From Salvator merianae (Eukaryota; Chordata; Lepidosauria; Squamata; Teiidae): 64,000 nucleotides of DNA. The notes under the pieces are model-generated. The model was not told where the DNA came from. It did not search any database and saw nothing but the letters and a program-made list of their open reading frames with translations. The position numbers and the translations under genes are program-made. The stretch is taken from contig QVOM02000116.1 of assembly GCA_003586115.2 (NCBI GenBank), positions 45,331,024 to 45,395,023 on the forward strand, in the 5' to 3' direction. The stretch's first letter is position 1, and each line of letters opens with the position of its first letter. Positions 1 through 12,896 of this stretch are shown piece after piece.

Positions 1-863
1 AAGATTTTATCTGCCAAGTTTCTAAGTACCTGTCCAGGTAGTAGATGATATTTCATGGCCTGTGTTCATAAGGACACAGAATTTTGTGTCCTTATGTTTT
101 CCTGTTCTTTAATATTCTACCATGCATCCAAAGGCGAACTTGATGCTCCAGAGTATGTTTTTTTTAAATAAATTTTTATTAGCCATAAACAAAACAATAC
201 TAAAATAGACAAAACAAAGCATAACTACATCACACACACCATAAGACAAACAAATATACATAAATCAGAAAAAAATATAAACAATTATATGCTTTCTGAT
301 TACTAATAGGTTTTAGATACTTCTTGGGACATTTGGATAAATGATAATTTTGTTGTATGCCTTGGGAAGAAAATCTCCATGTAGCTACATTAAATACGAT
401 TAATCTTCTCCCTTTAGTCGTTAAGTGGTCATTAAGAGGAAATCAATATGAAAAGCAAAAGTGCCTTTTAAATACACCCCACACAACCATACAGATACAC
501 AAAATAGCAAATCATAAGATAAATATGAGAGCATAGAAATGCAAATTCTGCATTTGCTAACAGTTGCCCAGCATTTATATTGCCCTGAATGGTGTTTGCT
601 GTCGTTCAGTGGTAAGTTATAGATTTGTGACTAAAAGAGTAATGGGGAGGGATAGGACTTCTGTTGATAGCCTGCCTTTAATTTCTTTTGCCTTTCAATC
701 TTCTCCCCCACACCCCTAAACGTGCTGTATGAGCCTCTGTTCTATCTTTGATATTTGGCTTTATCATGTATCAGTTCTGAGAGGAGTTGGGTTAAAGGTG
801 GCAGTTTTGGGATTGATTCAGTTCCAAATTCATGGAATACATGATAGACCCATCTACAACGTA

Positions 864-940
864 GGCCCTTTCTGCACTGGGCCTCATTCTGAATTATATC
901 CTGGAATAGTAGCCTGCCTAGTCTGCACCAGCGTGCAGCA
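864..940. mobile_element. Harbinger-like MITE end fragment
   Basis: The sequence starts GGCCCTTTCTGCACTGG, which matches the terminal motif of the complete elements at 12697 and 58179, and continues with a 'tcctggaatag' motif also found in the element at 3140. I could not find the matching opposite end, so this is a fragment or an eroded copy. Confidence 0.45.
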
Positions 941-2283
941 TCACCCAGTAACATCTAGAGAACTGCAGGTCAGACATCTTTGGTTTAAAGACACATGCAT
1001 GATCATGTGCTCCAGAAAGTCTAGAAAGCCGTCAGAAGCTTCCACTTCTGTTTTCAATTAACTGTAAATGATAGTTAATTTGTGCAGTGTGGTTCAGCTT
1101 AACTATGGTAAGCCAATTTCATAAACCATGATTTGAATTTAGCTTGTTTTTTTGTACCATAGTAACTTACCCGATCTTGGTCATAATGGTAAACTACTGT
1201 GTGCCTACAACAAAGGCAAGAGTAAAGAAATAGGACAGGAACAAAGTTGGCGTAAATATTACTAAACCACTCTGAATTGGGCTTATGCTTATAACAGCAA
1301 TTCTCTACACTGTTCTGCTGTTTATCCAATATCATTCAGTAGGACAACCAGCCCAAAAATGGACACAGCCTCACCACACGCAGAAGCACAGAGTTTGAAT
1401 CCTCTCTTCACTTCTACTCTGAGTGTTTTTCATTCAGAGTTACTAATATGTGTAACTGTATTTAGTTCACTGGTCGTAAGAACGTAAGAGCAGCCCTGCT
1501 GCTCAACCAACTAACTATCCTAGCCATAGGGGGGGGAAAGCCAAGTGTATCTGATATTTGGTTGATTTTTAGCCAAAGTTGTCAGCCCTGGTTTGAATAG
1601 AACTGCAGCTTTATAGTGTTTCACCTAGCATAAGCCCTATGTATTTTAGCCCTCCCCTCCAATAGCCTCAATAGGCATGAGCCACATCCACTGAATTTGG
1701 TAAAACTGCTGCAGGAAGAAACTCCAGGTGCTCGAAGGAAAATTTATTTCAGACCCAACTTGTTTTGGAAGCTCATGTCCAGGGCAATCAGACTTCTTGT
1801 TGGCAGGGAATCTTATGGGAAACCCTCCTAAATCAGGTGAGCTGCCTTCTTGTGGGGGGCATATTTGAAAAGGGAATTCTTAACAACTGCAACTGCTCCA
1901 AAATGGGTCAGATATGTAATAAATCTTCATGCACCTGGAATACATTTTTCTTTTTTAATTTGCAGCTGATGTAGAACACAGTCTCTCTTTCCAACCCCTC
2001 CTGTTCTCTGTGTATTGTTGTGTTTTTTATGGCACCCTGCTTTCTCTAAACTGAGCACTAATGAATTTGTGTCATTGCAACAGTGTTATCTAAACACTGT
2101 GCTAGTTTCATCTGCTAGCAGGAGTTTAAAACTACTTCATAATTTCAAGAATGTTATAGACACAAAGCACACACCTCTCGCAGCCCTGTGTGTGACAGAA
2201 TGTGCAAAGAAATAAAAATAAAACAATGCCCCCTGCAATGCTATTTGGTAGATATCAGCATACTCCAATTACACAAAGAATAG

Positions 2284-2556
2284 GTCCATGTTCTCAGATG
2301 CAAATCAAGAATCTTCCACATTATCTACTCTGCTAGAGAAAAATATTTTAGGAAGGACTGGGATTTCATCACTTCAGATGATGAAAAAATAAAATTTATT
2401 CTGTTGGATCATGACTTGGAAATATCTCAACGGGTTGCTCTGTTTGCTTTAGCAGCACACAAAGCATACGGTCCAAATATGTGGAAGGGAGTTGCTGAAG
2501 AAGCAGGATTTATTGGTACTGCTTTGTATTTTAGTTTGTTTATAAAGATCTTTTAG
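2284..2556 (+). other. Unassigned exon-like open segment
   Basis: A 90-codon stop-to-stop open segment without a useful ATG. It reads like real protein rather than noise: REKYFRKDWDFITSDDEK, then ILLDHDLEISQRVALFALA and AHKAYGPNMWKGVAEEAGF. An AG acceptor-like site (ttctcag) at 2296-2297 and a GT donor-like site at 2516 would bound a 218-bp exon, although the pyrimidine tract is poor. The tryptophan spacing and the WKGVAEEAGF end loosely recall a Myb/SANT-type helix, which is only inference. It is not part of the DIP2C N-terminus as known in other vertebrates. It could be a retrocopy piece, a captured exon, an exon of an overlapping transcript, or a decayed transposase. I do not recognise the family. 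Confidence 0.4.
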
Positions 2557-2940
2557 ATCTTTAACTTTTAATTCTGTATGGAGTTTTGTTGTGCTGTGAC
2601 TAAATTAATGTTTAAAATAAAATGCAACAGCCAAAGGGAGAATTTAACACTGACAAGAAAGTTGGGTACACTTAGCTTGCTTTAGTTGCAGAAAACAGCT
2701 GCAGAGAGGAATATCCATGTAAGCAATTGTGGAAAAAGACTTGAAATTCTGAGCTCTTGGGCCTCTCTACACCTAAGTTTTAATTCATCTTCTGTCCACT
2801 TTTAGAGTGAGAGAAAACATTAGCTAGGGGGCAAGTGATTTTGTTTCCTTAATATCTAACACAAAGGTGGATTTTCTGAGTTAGACATTGCAGAAAGAAA
2901 ACAGGTTGTCACTTTGCTGATGTGCTTTCTCTCTCTTTCG

Positions 2941-3079
2941 GGCCGCATCCAGCCATCGCTTACTTACTCTGCTATATTTGGATATTCCGGAATAAAGCAT
3001 GGATGTTCCATAATATAATTGTTTTATTCTGGAATATCCAAATATAGCAGAGTAAGTAAGCGATGTCTGGATGCAGCGC
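2941..3079. mobile_element. Foldback MITE, family A, copy 1
   Basis: Two arms of about 58 bp face each other across a short centre. Both read GCATCCAG(A/C)CATCGCTTAC, then TACTCTGCTATATTTGGATA from the outside in. A second copy with the same arms lies at 42175-42312, which shows this is a dispersed family and not a chance palindrome. No transposase is encoded. Confidence 0.8.
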
Positions 3080-3139
3080 ACTCTCAATCTCTCTCTCTCT
3101 TTCTCTCTCTGAAAGTGACTGAAACTGGATTAAAACTAA

Positions 3140-3321
3140 GGCCCTTTCTACACTGGGGCTCCAGGTTATGTCCTGGAATAGGGACACTGTGTTCGCACCT
3201 GCTTCTGGGTGTGAACACAGAGCAGCGCAGCATGGTGCAGTTGCAGCTCCACCTTTGCATTCCGCCGCACAGCTGGTATCCTGCTGCTGATCTGTTCTAA
3301 GGCCCTGCAGTGTAGATGGCC
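3140..3321. mobile_element. Harbinger-like MITE, diverged
   Basis: The left end is GGCCCTTTCTACACTGGGG and the right end, read on the other strand, is GGCCATCTACACTGCAGGG. These are imperfect terminal inverted repeats of the same type as the elements at 12697 and 58179. No clear target-site duplication remains. Confidence 0.55.
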
Positions 3322-4320
3322 ACCACACTGCAAGGTCTTCAAACAGGCTCATAGGTGCCTTTGTGTTTGTGTGTGTAGGACTAAAGCTCACCTGACTTAG
3401 GAGGAGTCCCTGCCAGCCAGAAGTCTGATTGCCCTGGCCACCAAATGGCAAGGGGTCATGGGCAAGTAGTAAATGTCAGTTTTACTCATTAGCTAGTAAG
3501 GCTCTGAAGCAGCTGAGAGAAACAAGTCCTAAATGATTTCATCTTTTACTTCGGGTGAGCAAAGTAATTCCCGTATTAGCTCAGTTTCCAAAGTCAGAGT
3601 GCCAGACATAAGATGACAACACAGCATGTTAGATGTGGCCGGGGAGGTTTTTTTCCCCATTTTTAATCAGTGATGCTCTCTTGTTCAAGCTCATCAAATT
3701 CCAACTAGAGAAGATACTGAACTTCCGTAGGATTTTTTTTCTCCGTTGTACAAAGATGTCTGATGTCTAAAACTTAACATCTTGGCATCAAGACCAGGAG
3801 AGGAACAGCAGCTGCATTTGTTATGTTAATATATTGTTATATTAGCCATGACCTCTGTATCATTTCAGAGGGGCTTCAGCAGTTCCTAGCAGGTATGTGC
3901 CTCTTTTTGCCTTGATGTCTTGAGCTTTTCAGCTGTGAGGTCTGTACACAGACCATTAATTTCCTATCAGTCTCGATTTAGTACGTCCCAGGAGTTCCTC
4001 TTATTGCTGTTTGGCATTTCCCCATTCCCTGTGCAGTACAAAACACCACTTCACTTCACTATATTCTAGGAGGAAGCTTTCTTAGAGGATACACTTTCCC
4101 TTTAATAGTGCTTGCTATGTTATGCTTTTAGTATAACATAGCAACATCTATCATTCGCTTCTAGTTTGTTTAGCTAATAGTTTGTCCTTTCTCTGCTTTA
4201 CCGTTCCTGTTTCCGCATAAAATATTAATGGCAAAAGTAACAAGTAATAGTGAAAGTTATTAATCAAGATTTCAGTTGGGGAAGGAAAGGATAAGAATGT
4301 TGCGCCTTTTTGCGCTTTTT

Positions 4321-4482
4321 GCTGGCAAGCGTCAAGCACGCTTGCTAGCCAGGTGCATCCTCACCTTGCAGAGGCCCAAGAGGCAGGAGCACAGGCCTGA
4401 TTGGGCAGTCACACCTGTGCTTGCATGTACACTGGGTGCCTCTGCTGGTCACCATGCCAGTGGCCGGATGCTTTCCGGCCAC
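4321..4482. repeat. GC-rich hairpin cluster
   Basis: Two hairpins lie close together: arms GCTGGCAAGCGT / ACGCTTGCTAGC at 4321-4349 with a 5-nt loop, and CAGTGGCCGG / CCGGCCACTG at about 4458-4481. The flanking 200 bases are GC-rich compared with the intron. This may be an eroded foldback element, but no terminal repeats or duplications were found. Confidence 0.4.
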
Positions 4483-4676
4483 TGCCATGTGAGGATTGAG
4501 CATGGCCAGCGACATTCACACTGCAAATGCCAGTAGCTGGCTTCAGGTAAGGCTTCCGGCCATGCAGTGCGGATAGTGTTTTCACTGTGTGTTCCATTGC
4601 ATCTTAGAATGGGATGATTATCCTAGTCTAAGGTGGAATGTGCTAAAACAGCCAAAATATTAATATGCATTCCAGT

Positions 4677-4708
4677 GGATGGATGGATGGATGGATGGAT
4701 AGATAGAT
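4677..4708. repeat. (GGAT)n / (AGAT)n microsatellite
   Basis: About six GGAT units pass into two AGAT units. Confidence 0.9.
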
Positions 4709-7124
4709 GCTGCATGGCATACCAAGTCAATTCCAGACCAGTTGACTTCAAGGACAGTAGTGTCAATTTGCATTCTGTGCGTTGGAACGTTCCCATTCCT
4801 GCCCAGCAGCGCTAGTAATTTGAATGGCATGCCTCCTGTGCCTTTCCTCCTGACACTGGATGTCTCACCCACCCCTAGTCACTATTGGATGATGGGACGT
4901 CATGCCAGGTGCACGAAGGCAGGGCATGCATTGATAGGTCCAAGCACTATAGGTGGTTCAGAAGTGGCATGAAAGTACTGCTCCCAAACTATTCCTGATG
5001 CCACAAGAATGCTTGTGGACTGCATTTAACCTGCCCACAACAAGTAGGGATCAGGAACGGCTTGGGGCACTTCAGGGATGCTGTAGTGGACTGAAGTGTG
5101 CACAGTGCGTTCCAATAGTCCACATGGACCTGTCTACAAGGTAAAAAGGTGAAAAGGCTCAGAGTGTTTTTGTGTGTGCATTAGATTGACAGCTTTATAG
5201 AAAAGCCAGCATCAGAATACAATACCTTTTTGTAGCACATTGAAACATAAACACCTTTTGTTTGCTCAAGTTTTGACTGATTGATTTTTAGTATTTAAAT
5301 TGAAGGCTGCTAAATATTTGAAACTTTTTTAGACTTAGTTTTAATTCTCCCCAAATGAATGTTTCAAAATAGATACAACATTAATTCTAAATGATTTTTC
5401 AGTAAAACACTAATTGGATTGATGCTTCTCTTCCCTCTTTCTTTCCTAAGGCATGTTACCTACTTACATATGCTCTGTAGACAATAAATTGATAATTGTA
5501 TAGATTAAATCTAGTTAGTGGAAAGATCTACCCAAATATTTGGACTCACACTTGTGGTTTCGTTACCAAAATGACCTGTTAATAGCATAGCTTTTTATAA
5601 TTTCATTTCTTTCTTAAATGTGTACGTAAAAGGTATTCCCATAGTTAAAGAAACGTATTGTTGTTGTATTATGCCTATAGTAATTAAAATTTAAGACCCT
5701 GAAATGGATGAATTGAACTCCTATGACTGAAGAAACAAAGCACCTTGCAATCTGCCTACAATGAGAGAAGAAAGAAAATCTTTCATACATACAGGATTGG
5801 CTCAGGATTGAGAAGAAATGATTTTTCTATAGGCATCATTCAAAATCAGAAGCACACTGTAGACAACCTGAAAGAAAAATACAAGAAAACTGAACATCTA
5901 AGAAACCATCTGAGGCCATGAAGATTTGGACTAATCAGTTCAACATGACTTCCATCTAAATGCAATTAAGATATCACCAAAGAGAGCATTGGTGCATCAT
6001 ATACCAGAAGCTGCTACTTAGATTCTTTGAAAAACATTTGATGCTAAAGTAATAAAATCAGCCAAAAACAAAGTCAGAACAATAGACACAGCAGTTGGTA
6101 GAGAGAAATATTTGCAGTATGGTGTATTTGGGTGTTTTAGACCACTTGACTAGAAATCATGGCAGATACTCAAGACATTTTAATGTCTAATCGTGAGAGA
6201 TAAATAGATTGACATGAAATCAGGCCAACATGTCAAAATGGTTTGAACAATAGGGTACTTCTGCATTAGCCAACACAGAAGAAATTAGAAGCAGGAGATA
6301 AATATCCAGCTTTTTTCCTTCAGACCCAGTTCAACCTGTTATCAGTGTCTCAGTGTGGAAAAGCAGCTGCCTAGAACATAGATGAATGGGGGATCTGATG
6401 TTGAGTGATAAGGCAGGTGGTGAACTATGTAGCTTCAGTCCGCCTGCCTGTCTTGCAGCCTTGTAGTAGAATAGCTGTGAAGTGAAGGACAAGACTGATA
6501 ATGTACCTAAAGTTAAAGCAAAATACATTTTCAGTTAGGTGTGGCACATTTTTGTAATGATTGGTATAATGACTTCCGTAAACACATCCATGGAAGTGTT
6601 CTGTGTAGTAATGCTGGTCTATGATTTCTGCTTGGTTTCAAAGTAGTTGCAAATCTATGCACAACTTCACTGTGTTGATCTTTTTCTTTTCCTCATTCTC
6701 TAACGTGCTTATTTTTTCAACTCGGTCTTAATATTGTGATCACAGTGTTTAAATGAATAGGAAGAGCAAGAGGGTTAACATTTTTTCCATCTTTATTAAA
6801 CATTGGAGAGGAAGTGTGTAAGCAAGAGCTGAAGTCTCCATTAGAATTTTTGAATGTGGGGATGTGTAGGAATCTAAACATTGTTTGAAAGGGCCTCTTT
6901 TAAAGCCATATTGTATGTGCTGATGTTGACTGTAGTTGACGCTAAACCGTGGTTCACAGTTGGAAACAATAACTTGAAATGGACTTGCTAGACATAGCTG
7001 TGAGCAGTTAGCGTTTGTAGACACTTAATACAAAACCATGGTGAGGAAGTATAGGCTTGTGTATAAAACAGGTTCATATGCTCATTTGTAGTAGTTTTGG
7101 GGCTGTTGTGCCGTGTTCTATAGC

Positions 7125-7217
7125 TCTTCTGAGAACCTAAGCTTTCGGACATAGCTACAATGTCCACCTTAGCTATTAACATCATAGCTATGTCTAAAAG
7201 CTTAGGTTCTCAGAAGA
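7125..7217. repeat. Inverted repeat with ~33-bp arms
   Basis: The left arm begins TCTTCTGAGAACCTAAGCTT and the right arm ends with its complement, with one or two mismatches. The arms close on an inner 'gacatagct / agctatgtc' pair around a loop of about 25 bp. The symmetry does not extend beyond the core, so this could be a tiny foldback element or a local inverted duplication. Confidence 0.7.
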
Positions 7218-7277
7218 ATGTGAAAGCCTACATTCTACCAGATTCATATGCTTTTTGTAGTACAGTGGTGGCACATG

Positions 7278-7441
7278 GCTTTAAGCACAGGTCTTTGCAG
7301 GCACAGATTGGGAGATTGCTGGCTACAGGGGTATATGCTTTTCCTCGGTGTGCTGATGCAAGACCCTCCCAGGGTGTGGCAGGTGTGTCTTCGTGGCCAG
7401 CAATCACCTGACCTGCGTCTGTGAAAACCTGTGACTAAAGC
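7278..7441. mobile_element. Foldback MITE with CTTTA-type terminal repeats
   Basis: The left end GGCTTTAAGCACAGGT and the reverse complement of the right end, GCTTTAGTCACAGGTTTT, pair through a further block ending GATTGCTGGC on both arms. It begins 60 bp after the preceding inverted repeat. The end motif GGCTTTAAGC is shared with the palindrome at 17806, suggesting a related group. Confidence 0.6.
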
Positions 7442-8644
7442 TATGAACTGCCACTGCTGTAGCATATGAACCTGCCAAAGACATCTTGGTTTGTAAGGAC
7501 TAATACCTGACAAAGTCAGCTTCCTATGAAGGTGAGCGCTAATGGAGATTACAGGTGGAACTCACCTGCCTCTGTTGCTCTCCTTGTTTCTTCTACCAGC
7601 CACCTATGCAGCTGGGAGGAGGTGGGGCTATGCAGGGTTCACAATGATGTTCTTTCATAGGCTTTGTGATCTCAGGGTTCCTTCCTGGGCCTTTCTGCAG
7701 CCTTCAAAAAAAGCCACCCCAACCACCACTGTCCATACTAGAGTTCTTATTTGCATTGAACACAGTCAGTGCTTCACAAAATCTATATAGCATAGTGTAG
7801 GGACTGAGAGAAACTTGCAAAAATGCAGAAATGGAAAATATGGAGGACTGTTCCGGAGTGTTTTATTTTGTCAGCATTTCAGTGCTTTTCTTATCTGGAA
7901 ATTTTCAAGAATTTCATTTCACATCTGTTGAGCTATGACTGCACTTGATGAAAAATCCTTCACAGCTGAAGGAACAAATTAAAAAAAGAAAATCAATAAT
8001 AAGTTAATGGAAAAATATGGAACGGAGATGAAACTGTAGTTTTCAGAGAAAAAATGTCACAGGGAACAGCTATGTTTTGTAGCCTTAGACCAAATGGTGT
8101 TTACTTTGGCACAAAAAATGCTCAGCACTTGTCTTATCATTGGCTGAATGCCTGGGTATTGCATTGTTCACTTGAAGTTGCAGCCATTTCACTTAAGAAA
8201 CAAAATATAGCAAGTACCATAAATGAAAGTGAATAATCAGGAGTTCACGTTTATGTGCAAATTAAGACACTGTGGCCTTAGTCTCTTCTAAACTTAGCAG
8301 CAGCAGTTACTCAGTACAGAACTCAGATGATCAGGCTTCCTGCCAAATTTAGGAATATCAAAGGAATCCAGATTGCCATAGCGGTGGACATGGAAATAAT
8401 GCATAACCTTGGTTGTTTAATTGGTAAGCAAATTCTAATTGCTGGAACTCCCTGTTCTTTATTTTCCCTTTTCCATGACATGTCCAACAATGATAGATCT
8501 TGTTTGTAATCTCTCTAACAATACCCTATAATATATAATACAATTTCTTCCTTAATAGTGAGTCACTGCTAACATTGTAAATCCTAAGGAATGGAAAGGT
8601 AGTTGAAGAATAAGAAGAATCTCTTTAAATGCGCTTTTTCCAGT

Positions 8645-8692
8645 GAATAGAATAGAATAGAATAGAATAGAATAGAACAGAATAGAATAGAA
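8645..8692. repeat. (AATAG)n microsatellite
   Basis: About nine pentamer units with one A-to-C change. Confidence 0.9.
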
Positions 8693-9344
8693 TTTATTTG
8701 TACGGTCAATGATCAGATTCTGCATTTCCAGTGAAGATAGCTTGATTTTAAAACATCACATTAGTACTTGTATCTAGATAACATGGAAAATGGCAATACA
8801 TGAACAAGTGTCTGGGATTCTGATTGGTTTTCCATTTGAATAATTGACCAAAGTGGCAGCCAAGCATGCTAGACTGCAGACGATAGGACATAATGGGTGT
8901 CAAGGTCACTATTCTAGCATCGGAAACCATAATGAGAACGGGACCTTTGGGACTAAGATACGCGACATTGACAAATTACCTTACACATGTTCTCTTTATG
9001 TTATTTTATTGCAAGATAATTTATTTTCCTTTCTGTTGTGAGTGCTTCATGGGAGAAGAGCTTTGCCGAAGTGAACTTTCACCCTTGCAGTGAGCCAAGA
9101 GTGCCTTGCCTGGAAAATATTTTGGGGCTAAATTGATCTGCAGCTTTTGAAAAGGTAGGGGGCGGCGGAAATGAAGTACATTTTTTGGAATGGATGGACT
9201 CAGATGTGAGCACGTTTTGAACAGTAGCCTTTTGGTAGGTGGAAATAACTTCTATCTGTGCAGAGCCCTTTGGATTATGTTGATCCGCAACCTCAGAAAT
9301 CTTACCTTATGGATGGACCTATTTGAAAATAATCAAATTGATAC

Positions 9345-10385
9345 TAGTTATTTATTTAGATATTTTATACTGCTTCTCCACTTGGGATCCTGAAACAGTT
9401 CTCAAGCAAGCAAGCAAGCAAGCAAACAAACAAAAATAAAAATAAAAACAGAAAAACTAGAACAGAGCAACTCCTATTCCCAAATCCCACGTCAATTAAA
9501 AAAGCATTGCAATTAAACAAGGTGTAATGAAAACAATTTAAAATAGTAGGTGCTAAGGAACCATTCACACTGGGCAGGTCTGGATAAAGAAAAAATACCT
9601 GCAATAGGTACCTTAAAGTTGGTAATGTAGGTCCTCTGTGGCTGTCAGGGAACAACATTCCAAAGATAGGTGCCACCACGGAGAAGACCTGACTGCATTA
9701 ATGAATCTGAGGCACCCACAGCAAGAATTCTCCAAATGCTCTTATAGATTCTCCAGATGATCTTACAGATTGTTCCAAGATGTTTAGAATATAAAATCTT
9801 GAATCTGGCCAGGAAACTAAACGGCAACCAGCATAGCTGTTATATACGCGCAAATAAATATCCTGCCTGACAACCTAGCTTCCAGAGTAGATATAAGGGC
9901 ACTCCACATATATTACAGTGTTCTAAATGTGAAGTTACACAGTGCATGGACAAGGACAGCTAAGCAATCTTTGTACAGGCAGGGATGTAGCTGGTACACC
10001 AGCCGATGTAGATAATAGGCTATCATAGCCACAGAAATAATTTGGTCCTCCACTCTTAGAGAGGAATCTAGAAGCATTCCTAAACTATATTCTTGATCCT
10101 TTTAGAGGAGCGCAACGTTATCTAGGGCAGGAACCCCATTTCCCAAATCTAGGAACTAGCTACCATAAGATTTTTGTCTTGTCAGGATTCGGTTTTAGTT
10201 TGCAGCCTTTACCCATCCCATCCCATCCCATCCCATCCCATCCCATCCCATCCCATCCCATCCCATCCCATCCCATCCCATCCCATCTCATCCCATCCTA
10301 TCATCTAAGCACTGATTCAAGACAACCACAGGCTTGCCTGCACAGCTAGTTCAAGATGGCTGTCATTCAGGCTATGTAGTTGATT
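9345..10385 (-). mobile_element. L2-like LINE fragment, antisense, with internal microsatellite
   Basis: Read on the minus strand, the block contains the end of a reverse transcriptase ORF: a relic of KLKPNPDKT near 10190 (ANKLKLNPDKT in the better copy at 59545), followed by LLDSSLRVEDQI-like and C-terminal segments, and finally an AAATAAATAA-type tail at its left edge. Several stops and frameshifts show it is dead. A run of CAAG/CAAA repeats lies at 9402-9430 near the 3' tail. The coding part is interrupted by the TCCCA repeat at 10211-10298. Confidence 0.75.
10211..10298. repeat. (TCCCA)n microsatellite inside LINE coding sequence
   Basis: About seventeen TCCCA/ATCCC units with a few point changes at the right end. 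Homology to the L2-like reverse transcriptase resumes on both sides, so the repeat expanded from within the element. Confidence 0.9.
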
Positions 10386-12696
10386 TTATTCAGAGTGCTA
10401 CCTAACAGAGGAATTCTTATTGGAAAGAAGGAGGACATTTTCAGACCGGGTATTAAAAAATACATGCACGGGCTCTGAGGAAGCAATCCATTAACTTGCA
10501 GAGCAGTGATTTAGCTATCAGCAAATCTTACTGCAATTGATTAGCGGTCTCTTAAGCAAATAGCATACAGATCCTTTGTTGACCAAAGCATCTTTAATTC
10601 AAATTCTTTTAAAAAGAGAAAGCATATTTTCTAATTAAGTCTGAATAGAACTAGCTCCTGCTAAGTTGAGTAGGTTTCCAGGAAATATTCTGCTTTTTCA
10701 ACTGATGGTTGTACAACCCCATGAGTGTTCTTGGAAAGCACACGATAATTCTTAAAACAGATATGGAAGCATTGATTATAGCAGACAACAGATCTTGTAA
10801 ACTAAGAGCTAACTTTACTTTCCAACATCCTTAGGTCACTTGAAGATGTTAGATGGGAAGCATCCAGATTTAAGTCATATACTGGCTAACCAAATTAGAA
10901 AGTCACATAGCTCTTTAGCAGCTCATCAAATATAAATATATTGGAAAAGGATATATGTTTTGTCATCTCAGATGACCAAGATAATATTGAGGAGAGATTA
11001 ATTCATAAAGTATGAAATCTATTTCGTTACCCAGAAGTTTTCTATTCTCATCGTGTTCTGCAAAATCCAGAACTTCCTTCCCCAGCTGTGACCAGAAGAT
11101 ACCAGAAGATCCATATAACCTAAAGGAAGTGAAGGAAAAAAGACTGACCTGATGAGCTCTTCTGTCAGGTTTTCAGAGGTGGCAGCTCTCTTAACAATTG
11201 AACATGATCCTTTAAATTGTGTGAGGTTTTTTACTGCTGATATGTTCTCACAGCAGAGTTGACTTTCTAAGAAATTAGGAGTCTTCTAAGCAAGGACAGG
11301 AAGAAGCTCCCAAGTCACCTTGTTGAGGCAGCTTAAACTATGCTAAATGCAGAGTTCAAATGGAAAGTTTAGGAGGGACAAAGAAGACACTGGAAATGAT
11401 ATTCCATGGTTTACTTTCCCCTTCCCCTCACTCTTTTCCTGAAAATTGACCAAAAGAGGAGACTGGGGAGAGCCAGTGCTATTTGTGCCGCATTCTTGCC
11501 CCTGAGAAGACAAATGCGGGAAGCCTTCTCCAAGAAGCAAAAATGCAATGTGAATTACATTGCGTTGTCCTGCTCTGACCCCATCAACTGGTGAGTGTTT
11601 CCTTCTCCATCACAGTCTGGCCTACTTCCTGGGTGGGCAGATTTGCTCTCCCAGTCACACACAGTTTTGAATGTGTCTCCACGTGATGAGTTGCATTCTG
11701 AGCTCCTTAGTCCTGAGGTGATTTTCATCTCTGGACAAGTGGTTTTGGGGGGCAGGCTTCAGGAAATAAGTGTGTGGGCCCCCTTCCTCAAAGGTGCATC
11801 CAAACACCCGCAGCATCCTGTCTAGAAGGGCATTAGTTTTGCATATGAATGTAGGTGTACTGCAGTGATTATTTATGTGCGTTAAATCCATCTGTACTTC
11901 TTGATGTAGCCACAGCACAATCTTAAGGCTGTTGATAGTGGCAATCATGTTAAAAATGTCTTGTTATGCAAACATTATTTGGACCAGTGACGGCACAACT
12001 TAAAATAGCAGGGTCAGGGGGCTCTTTGGCTCTACAGAACTTCTGTGTCCTGTCTATATGGCCATCTTGAGAAGTTCTCATTGCCCTGACTTATTTCCAG
12101 TTTCAATAGCTGTTGGCAGCAGTTAAAGAGCATTGGTAGTGCCACTTACATTGCTGCCACTAAATACGGCTTCTACATCAGTGGTATCAGTAGAGGCCCT
12201 TTAGCAGGAAATTTGCAGTATCCTTACATATCCTCATCCCACTGCTTCTGCAATTTTGATTGCATTATAAATGATGGGAACATAACCTGACTGACAGTAG
12301 CATTTTACTGAGCATAGCTTTATTTTTTCCTTTTAGGACAATTTGCTACCCACATTAATAAATACCTGCAATCTTTTAAAAAAATGATTAGGAATATGTG
12401 TTTTTCTTCTAAATATTTATACCCTTACAGAGGCAAGGTTTATACCTTTAAGACTTTCAAATAAGAGATACCTTCAAAAGTGAAGTAATGTAAGATAAGT
12501 AGGTCATCTGCGGCTTAGTATTTTACAGTATTTATATTTTCTTTTAAATATTCACTAAATAATTTAGTGCTTAGGTGACATGAAACACAATGTGCCAGGA
12601 AGAAAGCTCATTACCTTGGAAAGGCAATAATGCTTATTTTGAAACGTTTGCTTTCAAATATATATTTATATTATATTTAACTATCAAATCAACATA

Positions 12697-12877
12697 GGCC
12701 CTTTCTGCACTTGGACTTATTCCAGATTATATATCAGAATAGGGACCTGCCATCTGCATGCTAGTGCAGACTATGGTAGGCCCTGGGCAAGACCTTTCAT
12801 AGTTTGCACTAGCATGTGGATGGCAGGTCCCTATTCTGGGATATAATCCACAAAAAAGTCCAAGTGCAGAAAGGGCC
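12697..12877. mobile_element. PIF/Harbinger-like MITE (full palindrome)
   Basis: A 181-bp element whose arms pair for about 80 bp: GGCCCTTTCTGCACTTGGAC at one end and its complement at the other, then further paired segments (AGAATAGGGACCTGCCAT). The 3-bp direct repeat ATA flanks it. It ends just before an antisense CR1. The 3-bp duplication and terminal motif suggest a PIF/Harbinger-type mobilisation, which is inference. Confidence 0.8.
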
Positions 12878-12896
12878 ATAGTTAGCATGGGTTGGA

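Noticed and set aside
2972..3451. 159-codon antisense open frame
   Set aside because: It covers a CT repeat and parts of two MITEs; the product is low-complexity in the middle.
4540..4555. Juxtaposed acceptor and donor (CAG|GTAAGG) as a recursive splice site in intron 1
   Set aside because: There is no pyrimidine tract upstream, and such 7-mers occur by chance in tens of kilobases.
5690..6180. A-rich stretch that looks like reverse-transcribed mRNA
   Set aside because: I found no readable frame over 60 codons, no poly-A end and no recognisable protein, so it stays unannotated.
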